In this document: positions 1 through 10,554 of the stretch, piece after piece | How the letters are laid out: every line of letters starts with the position of its first letter | Position numbering within the stretch: position 1 is the first letter of the stretch | Source of the DNA: Perkinsus marinus ATCC 50983 | Lineage: Eukaryota > Perkinsozoa > Perkinsida > Perkinsidae | Reading direction: 5' to 3' | Assembly (NCBI RefSeq): GCF_000006405.1 | Contig: NW_003217015.1 | Span: 765,106 to 829,105, forward strand | Length of the DNA stretch: 64,000 nucleotides | Translations under genes and position numbers: made by a program | Notes under the pieces: generated by a model | Database searches by the model: none | Seen by the model: the letters and a program-made list of their open reading frames with translations, nothing else | Told to the model about the DNA's origin: nothing

Positions 1-2610
1 GAAATCCCCTGGAAAGTGTCCACATCTCTTCAGGCGTGTCGTTCAATGATCTCTCGAACAGAGTAGCCAAGTGCAGTGACTTGTGTCGATCTGCAAGTAA
101 GTTCCTCTGAGTCTTACGGATGGTAGCCCGCAGGAGAGGGAGCCTATATCATATAGGCTTCATGTGAGCGGTCTATTGGCGTGAATGATATTAGGTCGAG
201 CAACTTCGACAATTGACGAGAAGTTAGTTTCAGTAGCAGCGACGGTGGATGGGGTCCAATCGGGTGAGCCCATTACTTCGGCCGGCCACTGCGAGTTCTC
301 GACAGATAGGGAGAGATTGGAAAGTCGGGTTGAAGAACGAATAAATGCGGCAACATCTTGTGCGCAAGAAATCACAGACAGGTGTGGTTATTGGATGAAT
401 AACTAAGTCGAATCTGCAGGCCAATGTTATGTGTATGATATCTACAGGAATGCTAGTATGTGCATATGTCCTATTCCTGAAGTTTTTATGAGCACGATAT
501 CGGACTGAGCGTTTTACTCCGCCCTGTCGGAAGGAAACTTCGCTTTTCTGAGGAAGTTCGCGGAGGACCCTCCACACTTATTCTCGCAGATCAGTCTCGC
601 GCATGGCCGAGTTGGCTCGGGGTGTGCAGGAAGGCATCGATACACTCTTGCAGTCTCGCAAAGGGCAGGATGGTGAGATCACGATGACAACCATTGGATG
701 AATCTTGCTCGATCATTGGTGTTGTAGAAGAGCGCATGAAGACAGATGAAATGGTCAAACAGAGGTTGATTAAGCTCGAGAAGTTGTACAAAGACACAGC
801 CCTTCAAGTGAGCCCTTGATGCATTGCTCTCCGTCTCGCGAGGATTAGGTATCAGCCGCTAGGAATCGGGTGAAGAAGTTGGACGAAGCAGTCCATGAGG
901 TAGGGTGGTGTGTTAGTTTGGGGAGGGGTGAAAACTTGAGGATCTTGATATTAGGTCAGAAAAAATTGTGATTCGCAGCTGGAAACACATTCGAAACATA
1001 TACAGGAGAAGTTATCTAACTCCATACAACGAGTGAGAAGAACACCCTCTGCATCGTCGCAGCCCTCGACAGTTACGGGCACCTGTCCATGACTTAGTAG
1101 ACACTATCAGCACGAAAGTGGAAGAGATAAACCGTAATGCTCGCGAAAAGTCATGGATCTCAGAATTGCGATCCACCTCAATAGGGAAAGTAGAGCGTTC
1201 CTGATGATGACATGTTCAGATAAGACTGAGAGTGACATACAAGTGGTTGAGGAAAAACTGACCGCATTGATTGAGACTAAAATTTCCAGGAGGTTGGCTT
1301 TTTTACTGGATGGCTTTTGCACTGATGTTTTTCTGGTAGTTATGCTCGTAGTGACGAGCTAGCTTCTGAGGCTAAATCGGTTCACCAGGGTCTTACCGAT
1401 CAAATCGCTAAGCTGGGAGGGCAATGTTCGGACCTTGAGGAAAGGTGGTGGGAGGCACACGCTCGAAACTGGCGTCATGGATCGCCACCGCGCTCACAGT
1501 CCGAAAAAACAGTTTGGAATAGGTCTACAGCTCTGAAGAAAGAGTCCGAGAATAAATACGACGAACTCAAAAGAGAGTTAAGTTGAGGAACTGTCGAGGA
1601 TGAGGATATACATTTATGCCGTGTTGGTTTTTCACCACTTCCCTCAATTGGATTTGAAATTTACCTTGTGCGTTTTTCGTGAACAAGATTGGTGTACAGT
1701 AGATATGGATCTAGTCATGCGTAGGTATCGTCTCTCAACTCCCAAGTAGAGCTTAGAATGACGCGCTCCCTTGAAAAGTTTATGAAACGCGCCGAGGAGA
1801 TCACAGAGTTGAAAGCGAAAACGGTACGACTATGGAAAGACAACTGCTGCGATTCTTTGGTTCCATCATACGCAATCGATCTGCTCAGGTGGGGGGTGAC
1901 TGTAGCTCTCTCAAACAAGAGGCAATAGAGTTACGACAAGAATTCGAAGAATTCAAAGACTATGTACGACTATTTATGTGTGTATTTTCCGACTCATACA
2001 CATGCTCTGGACCTTCGTCAGTTGGTGTTGTCAGGTCGCACAGAGGTGGGAATCTGAACGACTGCGTTCGGGCGAACACATCCGCGAGAGTCAATTGGAG
2101 CAGTGGAGGAAGATGTAGGCGAAAAAGATCTACCATCGTTCATCGTCAGATGCAGGCAGAAACAGCTGGAGGGAGTACGCACCCGCATGGACGACATTAA
2201 TACTGCTGTTGATGAGGGGCGTTGGCGAGATAGCGTTCGGAACAATATCGAGAGTGAGCTCATCGATACTACAGCATATTGACAGCAGGGCATATATTTT
2301 GAATTTCCTAAACATGAGTTGATGAGGCTTCTTGTGCAGACAACGTGCGGCAAGCTGTTGCTGGATTCGCAAATAGGTGGCAGAGCGACCTGTTGCAGGT
2401 TATTGAGCTCCTTAATGCTGTGTGAGATGGATGATGTTGGTTAACAACACCTTCGTGCATTCGGAAACTTACTAGATACATCCACTTGGGTATGCGGTTG
2501 CCGTCAAGTATGCTCATATCAGCCAGGAGATTCAAAGAACAGATTTCCAAGTCTAAGAGGATCGTGCCACCCTTCACTGTTACGGGTAAACAACCTGTCG
2601 AAACAGGTGA
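1..2610 (+). CDS. coiled-coil protein, multi-exon, 5' end outside window
   Basis: Short open stretches on the plus strand repeatedly encode charged, heptad-like helix, for example ERLESRVEERINAATSCAQ (about 315-370), AELARGVQEGIDTLLQSRK (about 605-660), KLEKLYKDTALQ (about 775-810), KLDEAVHE before a GT at 900, LETHSKHIQEKLSNSIQR after an AG at 979, and EAIELRQEFEEFKDYVRLF (about 1920-1975). The frame shifts from piece to piece, with GT-AG ends and gaps of about 40-80 nt, so I read it as one spliced gene rather than many ORFs. Further pieces near 2160-2270 (KQLEGVRTRMDDINTAVDE) and 2320-2430 (ADNVRQAVAGFANRWQSD) continue the helix, and a possible last exon runs to about 2610. I recognise no domain beyond the coiled coil; a cytoskeletal or tethering role would be a guess. 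Exon limits are approximate. Confidence 0.55.
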
Positions 2611-2699
2611 GGATCCCTCTTCTCATCAGGGCCTAGGTAGATTTAAGACTGTTGCTCTATACAAAGAATGTTATGGACAATCATTGGCCTGCTGATGGG

Positions 2700-4570
2700 C
2701 ATAAGTTGTGATGCATTGTAGTGTTCGACTTTTCATAGTCTGGGAAAAATATCGCGATACTTGGGACAGTTAAGACCTCTGCCGCTGAGGAACCGGCTCC
2801 ACTGAGCGTGAATGATGTTTGAGTGGGACAGAGAACATCCCCATCGTAGACCCGGTATCCCATCTCCCAATCCATCGTAGACGGCAGTAGGCGCACGAAG
2901 GAGTTTGGCCCGGTCAGGGTGATGGGCGAGAAAGCAATGCTTAAACGTAATTCGAAAGCTAGAGCTAGTAGCTGCACTAACAATGGAATGAATATTGATC
3001 GGTGTTGTGCAACTTTGCTTCTGCAGATGAGGCACATACATAAATATATACCCTACCCAGCTGTCGAACACGACAGCACCCTCCCTTGTGCTATGAAACA
3101 GACCGTGATCTGCGAGAACGCATCAAACTGTAGGCAAAGCACGCCGCCTACACCGTCATGGCAGGTTTTCCACAGTTGAGCAGATCCGCAATTCTCCCAC
3201 ACGAAGAAAGAAAGAAGAAAAGGAAAAAAACAGGAGTAGACATATTGATGCAATAGCAATTCAACTACTAATAGTGACAACCGATACCCAATGCAACAAC
3301 TGGGATCTAAGCTAGAGGACACACAGAACATTGAGGTACACTGCTTCTAGCAATCTTGCACCTCCCAGCATTTCCGCTTCGCTTCATGCTTTCCCATTGT
3401 AGCGGACGCAAGCTCGAACCAATAGGAACGAACTTGCGCTCGCCACAACTGCTTGCTTCGTGGACGTGGAGGTAGGACATCAGAGATTGCTAATTCGATG
3501 CGGACTTGGTATGAAGTTGGGCAACGTAACGTTGCCAACGTTCTACTGTCCTGTTGAATCGGACTGTTAACCCAACAAGTCCAGAACTCTGAGTAGGAGG
3601 AAAAATCCCTAGCAAGAGCAGGAGGAAGAATGTGGACAAGTACTGTGGCATGTAGCTGGCAAGCACATACGCATGGAGTGCACGCCAGGGGTGGACGCGT
3701 GGGGGCAGCTACGTCAAGTCTCGTGACGTGATAGACAAGGACGAGACGCTTAGTTTTCGGATATGAGCCACTCGGTTCGAGTAGCGTTCGAGTAACTCGA
3801 ACACCTTAGTTTCAAGTCCGCCACTCTATCAGGTCGAGTGTGTCATCACAGAGTTCAGCAGCTACCAGCATATAGTGACAAATCATCACTTGCAAACACA
3901 GGCCTGATCGCAGTTGCCACACAAAACTCGTCAACTCAACTCGCCCCGCCCTGCCGACTTCATCTGTGCCTATCGGACGGCCATCCTCACACAGTTGAGG
4001 ATTACCCGTCAAGATGCAGACAATTAGAAACTACCGGGTGGCAGAGGGTGGGCAAAATGAGCCGGCACGCTCACCAGCAACTGATAGATGATAAAGTAGT
4101 GTCAATAAGTCTCACAATAACCGTAAGGACCAGGAGCAACAACGTCAGAGCGAAATAAACAGGCTAGAGTACAGCTCAGAGTAACTAACTTCGCGGGCGA
4201 ACGTGTCATTGCACCAGTGTTTGCACCACTCAACACTCCACAAGCTTTGTGCAGTGTAACAGACAATATCCTACCTTGCACACTTGTAGGTCCTCGGATC
4301 ATACTAAGCAGGGAGCTCACGTCTCGGGTTCGAACCCCGGCCAAGTCATTTTTATCACCATTTTAGTCGCTCTGAGGGCGATGTCTTTTGACGTTGCCAC
4401 GCATTAGTAACGCCCACGTTAGTGCCTTCTCCGCAGAGTATCTCACAAGTGGTGGAAGCAAAAAAGATGTCCGCTGTTGAGCTCATCACAATTGCGACAC
4501 TTGCCTGAGGCCGACCCTTCTCGCAGGTTTCACTGTTCGCGTGTCAGTTGTTTTCTGGAAGTCACTTAGT
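2700..4570. other. unresolved stretch without a clear gene
   Basis: No ORF here shows a recognisable domain. A minus-strand ORF at 2681-3037 has a hydrophobic start (LVQLLALAFELRLSIAF) and could be a small secreted protein, but there is no second line of evidence. A 17-nt palindrome (8-bp arms around one A) lies at 3786-3802. A tRNA-like T-arm lies at 4324-4340 and is listed separately. Confidence 0.4.
4324..4348 (+). other. isolated tRNA-like T-arm (B-box remnant)
   Basis: The sequence TCGGG-TTCGAAC-CCCGG can form a five-base T-stem around a standard T-loop, followed by CCAAGTC as a possible 3' acceptor strand. The matching 5' acceptor strand and a good D-arm are not visible upstream: the closest candidate pairs at only five of seven positions. 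I read it as a tRNA relic or a chance B-box, not a working tRNA gene. Confidence 0.3.
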
Positions 4571-5290
4571 ATGGTTGTTGAGGATACGTCTACTGCTGTG
4601 AAGGGAAAGTTGAGGAAGGGACATGGAAAGGCTCATGCGCGGAAGGGAACGATGTAAACCGGCATTGCAGTTGGAAATACTATGCAGGTCTCCATCAGGA
4701 TGCGACCTTTCCAGGATATGCTCCTGTCGGGGGCCTTGACAGCTTGGTTCGCTTGGTCGTGCGGATGGACCCAAGATAGGTAACAAGGATTACCCAGCAT
4801 CCTTTTATCAGCTATGAATACAATAGGTCATTCACTGCTACTGTAGACGACTTGGTCCATGCTGCTCTTCCCATCCTTCCGAGAGAGTTCTGCGTCGTGG
4901 TTCATTGGGTAGGGTCTCATCTATGAACTGCAGGGGACGAGTGCGTGCTCAGGTCTTCGCCTTGATAAGTGTGATCGCCTGTACCGCAGTTCTCATTGGT
5001 CCAGTACCACTCCTCGGGAATAGGACACTCTTCACGGTTGGCACTAAGCTGATGACTATAGTGACCATATACGAGTCCACCATCACAATGCTAGCTACCG
5101 GTATGTCCCTATCAACTCTGATTCGATCATTCTAGATTTCTAGGGGTCGATGCAGCACAGGTGGCTCCGCGTGTAGCACTGATATTAGCATTGAAGGTAG
5201 CTGCTGGAGTGTCTAAGATCCCCTCCGGGCCTAGCGTATTCCTCACCTGGGTAAGTGTTCTCATCAGACCATATAGTTCGGTGGGATGAT
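4571..5290 (+). CDS. possible 5' exons or separate small membrane-protein gene
   Basis: An ATG at 4571 opens a short basic peptide (VVEDTSTAVKGKLRKGHGKA). Hydrophobic open stretches follow at 4905-5135 (QVFALISVIACTAVLIGPVP and MTIVTIYESTITMLATGMS) and about 5165-5250 (VALILALKVAAGVSKIP). They precede the first recognisable UbiA exon (5304) on the same strand. They may be an N-terminal extension of that gene or a separate gene; UbiA proteins normally start close to the RPW motif, which favours a separate gene or a long leader. No family recognised. Confidence 0.3.
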
Positions 5291-5303
5291 CATCATATTG
5301 CAG

Positions 5304-6767
5304 TTTATCTCGGTGAGACCATGGACCTTCCCCGCGGCATTAGCCCCACTGATCGTGACGGCTGCTGTCGTGAACTGGCTAGGGCTGGAGTTAGCGTCGG
5401 TGTCACACATGACGGAATTGGTAGTAGTGTTGTGGCTCTCTCCCTGTCTACATTCACTATGCCCTGTTTAGATATTCTCGCTCGTTGCTGTGCAAGCTGC
5501 AGCTAACCAGATAAACTCTATCGCGGATCTGTGGAATGGGGTTGACAACGTGCACACAGCTGCGGACAGGTCAATAGTCGATGGACATATGACCATGCGA
5601 ACGATGGTAATTGTCTGATTTCAGGGCTTATCTCTTCTCCCAAGGTCCTGCTAGTCACCTGCACTTGGGATGGAATATTGTTTCGAGCATACTCTTGTGT
5701 ATCAGGTAGCATCAGCAGCATCTTTATTCGGAGTGTTTGTCATCCTACTGGTCCGCTGTGGTCTGATGGTCCCCTCGGAGTACAAGCCATCACTTACAGT
5801 GTTGGCCACAGTTGGTGGTCTTGCTGCGGTAATGACCATGTATAGCTTCGCTCCGCTCATAGTTGTCAATCGTTAGTTTATATATACGGCTGGTCCCCTA
5901 CCGTTCAAGTACATCGGCCTTGGAGACATCCTCATGTGAGTGGGGAGAATCCCGTCGAGCTGTTGCCACTTTCCCGTCCAGTTTCCTTACCTTCGGCCCG
6001 ATGACTACGTACTACTTCCTACTGTGTCTTACCAATCCAGATCAATCAACGCCTATATTTGGCCAAATTTTCATCCTCACGTTGCCGACTCTGTTGCTCG
6101 TTGTGGCGGTAAGTCTGGATTTGAGTAGGCTCCTTGAGGGCGACGCTCTCAGATTCTGAATTCGAATAATATTCGCGATATGGAGGAGGATAAGGCATCG
6201 GGAGTGAACACACTTGCTTCTATGATGGGCCCTAGGCTCAGTCGGGTGTAGGTTGTCGTGTTAGGTTGTGATGGCCTACCATGGGAGCTGACTGTATGCA
6301 GGTACTTTGCAATTTTGCAGTTGGCGCCTCACTTCATTGCAGCTTGGATAATCAATGAGTATAACTGTGTTGGCCTTCTGCTCACGTTTCTGGTCATACC
6401 CAGGACCATGTGGCAAATGTAATAATTGTCTAGCGGTTAAGGTATTGGTTCACTAAGGACAAGGTCTATGGTTCGAATCTGCCGACAGACATTTTGATCG
6501 CGCTTTTTATCAGTTATCGAGTCTGCATCAGAGACCTCAGCGTTCTCAAAGGACCAGAGAGAAAGTTCGTGGTTAAAGAGACATCCGACACCGTACTTAT
6601 GTATGGTATAGCTACTGCTATGGGATTGGCTTGTTCACCAAAAGGCCAACCGGTAGTGTGGCCGCGACTGCAGTCACTGTTAGCAGTTCAACCGTCTGCA
6701 GGTGAATTTCGTTGGAGTCGCCGTTTCGATGGCTGTGATGGCCGTAGCCTATATGACCTTGCAGTGA
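5304..6767 (+). CDS. UbiA-family prenyltransferase, UBIAD1/MenA type
   Basis: This polytopic membrane enzyme should transfer a prenyl chain to an aromatic quinone precursor (menaquinone, ubiquinone or related). Spliced pieces follow UBIAD1 order. First comes FISVRPWTFPAALAP (exon from 5304). The first Asp motif is NQINSIADLWNGVDNVHTA with ADRSIVDG (about 5500-5606, ending before a GT at 5607). A hydrophobic exon at about 5690-5850 is followed by AGPLPFKYIGLGDILM (about 5890-5935) and FLTFGPMTTYYFLLC (about 5980-6030). The second Asp motif is ILNSNNIRDMEEDKASGVNT in an exon starting at 6153, after a 44-nt intron at 6109-6152. The later helices are HFIAAWIINEYNCVGLLLTF (6330-6395), KFVVKETSDTVLMYGIATAM (6565-6625) and a last helix ending at a TGA at 6765-6767. 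Both metal-binding Asp motifs are present, so the enzyme looks active. The start codon is not resolved. Substrate and organelle cannot be read from sequence. Confidence 0.8.
6419..6531 (+). other. intron of the UbiA gene carrying tRNA-like A and B boxes
   Basis: The exon ending in CAAAT at 6418 and the exon starting AGACCTC at 6532 join in frame (Gln-Ile-Asp-Leu-Ser) across this 113-nt GT-AG intron. Inside it, TAGCGGTTAAGG (6431-6442) matches a Pol III A-box/D-arm and GGTTCGAATCT (6470-6480) matches a B-box/T-loop at tRNA-like spacing. The flanks TTGTCT and AGACA can pair as a weak acceptor stem, but the T-stem is poor. It looks like a decayed tRNA or tRNA-derived short element inside an intron. 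Confidence 0.4.
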
Positions 6768-6980
6768 TGATCAGCTTTGCTTTGCATGGCATAAAGGAGA
6801 TCTTCATCTTGAGTCGAATAATAATAACAACACCGTACGTAGACTCTTTATCAGCGCTGATGTCTGGAAATGGATCGTGGCTATTCACTTTCGGCCCATC
6901 TGTTCACGTAGTGTTGGTTCAATCATAGCTGCTGTATGAACAGCACGAGACTGGGGGCCATCAGTTATTAATATAATTTT

Positions 6981-8576
6981 ATGGTTACCCGACATGACAG
7001 CGACCGTCGTCGTCCTCTTGCATCAGACGTCTTGTTAGAGCTCCTCGACTCACCTGACGAATCTTGGGATAAGTCAGAGGGGGCGGAGGTAGATATGAGC
7101 TGGGCGGATGTCTTCAAGTACTTACCAACGACAGAGATACCATTGGTGCTGCAGATGCGTGTCAGAGAGCAGTTAAATTCTGAGGCTTCGACGAAGCCAG
7201 CTCCAACTGCTCGTAGAAGCAGTAGTTTGAGACCGTCCTTGTCCCCGGCGGGATCTGATGAAGTGCCGTTCGGCTCGGCATGCAGTGTGGTAGAAGATGG
7301 CATTATAAAACCGCATCGGCAAGCCCCGTTGGTGACTCCTCCATTGGTGATGGTGACAGAGTCTCCGTCTACCAGTGTGCCTCCAGCAGGAGGGAAAGGG
7401 AGAAAGAAACGAGCGCAGCAGCAGAAGGAGGCACAGAGGGAAGCGGCGAAGAGTGAGCTCCAAGAATTATGGCAGCATGCTACGACGATATATGATGTTA
7501 AGGGACATGTCCTTCAACTCGCCACGGACCAGTGGGGATGCCGCTTTGTTCAGCTCAGGTTGGAAGCACCTGACGAGGGCGAGGCTAACTTGATCGTATG
7601 CGAACTGTTGGAACATATCACGGACTTGTCCACGGATAGTTATGGTAACTACGTCGTACAGAAGATGATTGAGGTGAGCGCTGATGTCGAGACTAGATTG
7701 GGATTGATAGTTGACCAACTAGTTGGAGAGGTCTTTAGACTCTCAGTGCATGTGTATGGGTGCCGAGTGATCCAGCGGGCCATTGCGGCGACGTGCGTGC
7801 CTTTACCACAGCAACATGCTCTTGTGATCAGCGAGTTGAAGGGGAGAATACAGGAGTGTGTGGAGGATGCTCATGGCAACCATGTGGTTCAGAAGATTAT
7901 TGAAATAGAACGGCCTGTGGAAAAACTTCAATTTATAGTAGATGCATTAACACCATCAGCGAGCTGGCTAGCTGCTCATGCATGCGGCTGTAGAGTACTT
8001 CAGAGGTTACTGGAGACATGCCCGCCCGATATGATAACCAAGATGCGGACGTCTATTGTGAGGTCATGTGCTGAGCTGAGCACCAACTCTTTCGGCAATT
8101 ACGTTATTCAGCATGTCATAGTTTATGGCACACAAGCAGACCGGAAGGCGATATACAGTTACGTTATGGAGGACATCACCGCTGCGTCGTGTCATAAGTT
8201 TTCGACTAATGTTGTTGACAAGTGTCTGCAGCACTTGACCATGGTGGAGTTGGCCCACGTAATTTCGGTAGTCTTGGGTGACTCGGGTGCTGAGGCCGCC
8301 TCTATAGCGGCGTGGGGTGGCAGTGCGGGAGAGGCCGTGGCTCTGTCTGTTATGCTGCGGGATCGTTACGGATGCGCCATCGTCTCGAGGCTACTCGAAT
8401 TGGCACCGAGTGAGATGATTGAGCGAAGTCGGCTTGTGTGGAAGTTGAAGGAGCAGCTGCCAGCATTAAGGAAGTCTTCCTTTGCTAAACACTTGGTTGC
8501 CGCGGTGGAGTCGATTCATGCAGGATCGTTGCCCCCGGTTCCAGGACAGTTCTCGAGACAATTGTCTGCTCACTGA
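6981..8576 (+). CDS. Pumilio-family (PUF) RNA-binding protein
   Basis: The 531-residue protein, in one exon, should bind UGUA-type elements in 3'UTRs and repress or localise mRNAs in the cytoplasm. Residues 1-170 are low-complexity with a Lys/Arg/Gln-rich stretch (about 135-155). The PUF array spans about residues 175-500. Base-reading helices are visible in order: GCRFVQ, GNYVVQ, GCRVIQ, GNHVVQ, GCRVLQ, GNYVIQ, then STNVVDK and GCAIVSR. The first six match Pumilio repeats 1-6 (A,U,A,U,A,U). Repeat 7 keeps the Asn-Val-Val-acid-Lys pattern used to read G. Repeat 8 is divergent and is preceded by an Ala/Gly-rich insert (about 433-455). The ATG at 6981 follows an AT-rich leader. The family assignment is secure; the target sequence is inferred from the known PUF code. 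Confidence 0.93.
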   Translation: MVTRHDSDRRRPLASDVLLELLDSPDESWDKSEGAEVDMSWADVFKYLPTTEIPLVLQMRVREQLNSEASTKPAPTARRSSSLRPSLSPAGSDEVPFGSACSVVEDGIIKPHRQAPLVTPPLVMVTESPSTSVPPAGGKGRKKRAQQQKEAQREAAKSELQELWQHATTIYDVKGHVLQLATDQWGCRFVQLRLEAPDEGEANLIVCELLEHITDLSTDSYGNYVVQKMIEVSADVETRLGLIVDQLVGEVFRLSVHVYGCRVIQRAIAATCVPLPQQHALVISELKGRIQECVEDAHGNHVVQKIIEIERPVEKLQFIVDALTPSASWLAAHACGCRVLQRLLETCPPDMITKMRTSIVRSCAELSTNSFGNYVIQHVIVYGTQADRKAIYSYVMEDITAASCHKFSTNVVDKCLQHLTMVELAHVISVVLGDSGAEAASIAAWGGSAGEAVALSVMLRDRYGCAIVSRLLELAPSEMIERSRLVWKLKEQLPALRKSSFAKHLVAAVESIHAGSLPPVPGQFSRQLSAH

Positions 8577-8671
8577 CTGTGTATCATTTATATGCTTCCT
8601 TTTAAGTATGGAGTTTTGTGTTGATAGTCGGTGCCTAGAGCTGAACGGTAAAACGGTGTGGTCAAGCGAAT

Positions 8672-8770
8672 GTATTGGTGACAATATGAAAATTCTGAGA
8701 AAATTTCGGAAAATTGCTGTTTTCTCTGTGCACATCTTCCCGAAGTCTTGTGCAAATCTCCATAGTGTAG
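8672..8770 (+). repeat. dispersed short repeat, copy 1 (introner-like candidate)
   Basis: This stretch between the PUF stop and the SAC3-like start shares a core, GGTGACAATATGAAAATTC plus TGAGAA, and the tail AGTGTAGTG with the UTP10 intron at 38805-38895. The middle is diverged but has the same layout. It starts with GT and ends with TAG, so it could be a 5'UTR intron of the downstream gene. Confidence 0.5.
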
Positions 8771-8841
8771 TGAGAAAAAAGGCGGGGCTCAGTTGGGGGA
8801 AGCCAACATATAATTCAACACTGCAGCGCGATCTCCTGTGA

Positions 8842-10065
8842 ATGCCGCGACCTAAGTTTGGACAGAGAACAACGGTATACTCCTCGGGAGGTGTCCGCCA
8901 GCCCCCTAAAGTGGACGCGGACGAGCTCAAACGCCGAGCTGCTCGTGCTGCCCGTTTTCGGCAGGTTGACAGCAAAACGAAAGATCAAAGTGAGCTGAGA
9001 CATGAGACTTCTATCAGAAGTGTACTGGGTCGATCAGACTCGCCTACCGCCGATGAGGCCAGCGAGGTTGCAACACCTGAGAGGTATGTGAAGGGCACTT
9101 GCAGTGTTCTGGAGAAGGACTACCTTCGGTTGACTGCACCTGCCAGAGTGGAGTCCGTACGTAAGTAGGACCCCATTTATTTAGTCTACGTGTCATTATT
9201 GGATGCGTTGGAATGCGTCTGCTTATCAACTGTTGTGTTTGTATCGCGATAGGTCCTCCATCTGTATTGTCTGTGGCTTTCAATCGATTGCAACAAGAGT
9301 TACGGTATGAAAAGCCCTGGGAGTACATCAGCGGCCAGCTCCGAGCCATTCGACAGGACATGAAAGTGAAAAGCGTCTTTTCCTGCCATGTAGTTCCGAG
9401 TCGGAAGTCTTTGGCTTCAGGTTCAAGGTCTAGATGGATCTCAACTTTCTTTGGATGTTTACACTACCAACGCCAGATGGGCGTTGGAATCACAGGATTT
9501 GGTGCAGTTCATACAGTGCCTGTCGGCCGTGACTCGCCAGATTCATACAGGCTCCGTTGTTTTGTCTGATAACGTCCAGGCGGAGTTCCTTGCGTACGAG
9601 ATTGTATATAGCGCGTTGCAGGGCTTCCAGTTGGATCAAATGCGGTGTCTTCGGCGACTGAGGAGTATACCAAGAAGTATCAGAGAGCATAACTTCATCC
9701 GCTCTGCCCTTCGGCTCCGTTCTTGGGCAGCACTTGGAGACTACTACAGAATTCTCAAGGTATATGAGTCTCTACGTGAACAGCCGCGACGGTTTGGGAA
9801 GATGCTGCCTTCTCACATGCTGGACCTTCTGGAGATATTCTCGGAGAACATTCGACTGAGACTGCTGAGGTGCCTCACGAAGGCGTATATGCAACTCAGA
9901 GTGTCCGTGATTTCAAAATGGTTGAGATTTCCTACAGAAGGTGATTGCCGTTCATTTTTGTCTCATCACGACTTGCCTCACGACGCCGACGTTATTGTGT
10001 GCAAACAATGCAATCTCAATGTAAGAAGACAAGTCCAAGCATTAGAATGTCGTAGGGTTGGCTGA
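8842..10065 (+). CDS. SAC3/GANP/THP3-like PCI-domain protein
   Basis: Family members act in mRNA export or transcription-coupled splicing as PCI-domain scaffolds. Three exons join in frame: 8842-9160, 9253-9365 and 9421-10065, with introns of 92 and 55 nt, giving 358 residues. The signature YVKGTCSVLEKDYLRLTAP followed by VRPPSVLSVAFNRLQ marks the start of the SAC3/GANP domain. WEYISGQLRAIRQDMKVQGL and LDVYTTNARWALESQDLVQF continue it across both junctions, as in yeast Thp3 and human LENG8/SAC3D1. The N-terminal 80 residues are basic and low-complexity. The protein is short compared with SAC3 itself, which favours the THP3/LENG8/SAC3D1 side of the family. The last exon could be spliced further than I can see. 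Confidence 0.85.
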
Positions 10066-10069
10066 AGTC

Positions 10070-10540
10070 GATTGCCTGTTGCGTTGCATACGGATACTTG
10101 AGTGGAAGAGTATGCGGAGCGCGGCTCGCGAATAGACGCATCGAACAAGCGGTATCACTGAAAGACCGAGAATCCGGGATATCTCGTTTATGTGATGGCC
10201 CTGAGTTACTCGAGTAGGCTGGCTACTACAGCTCAGCGACAGATTTGGTAACACCAACTCAGAAAAGGAAGTGCGACATAAGCCTGTGTTAGAGTGTCTG
10301 ATCCCAGTGCCTCTTAGTTAGGCTCAACACAACTTGACACGGGGCCATACATCGCATATCAACGCAGCAACACCTAGCTTCAGCAAGAGACTTCGTTTAC
10401 TGTCAAACTCAGATGAGTGTCACTCTCGACGAGATGCGCAATCATGACCTAGAAGGGCCGTCTCAAGGTGTAGGCAGGAGGCATCTGCAATAATGAGTGT
10501 GGCGGATCTCTCGAGCTCCCTCGCACCGGAGGGCTGTAGG
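10070..10540. other. convergent intergenic region
   Basis: The region lies between the 3' ends of the SAC3-like gene (+) and the tubulin acetyltransferase gene (-). I see no ORF with a family signature and no repeat. It presumably holds the two 3' untranslated regions. Confidence 0.5.
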
Positions 10541-10554
10541 GGATTTTCAACTCA

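Noticed and set aside
3786-3802. short palindrome with 8-bp arms
   Set aside because: Too short to stand out from chance in 64 kb.
4280-4350. complete tRNA gene
   Set aside because: Only the T-arm folds well; the 5' acceptor strand and D-arm are missing.
8466-8975. 169-residue minus-strand ORF
   Set aside because: It spans the end of PUF, the repeat copy and the start of the SAC3-like gene, and shows no domain.
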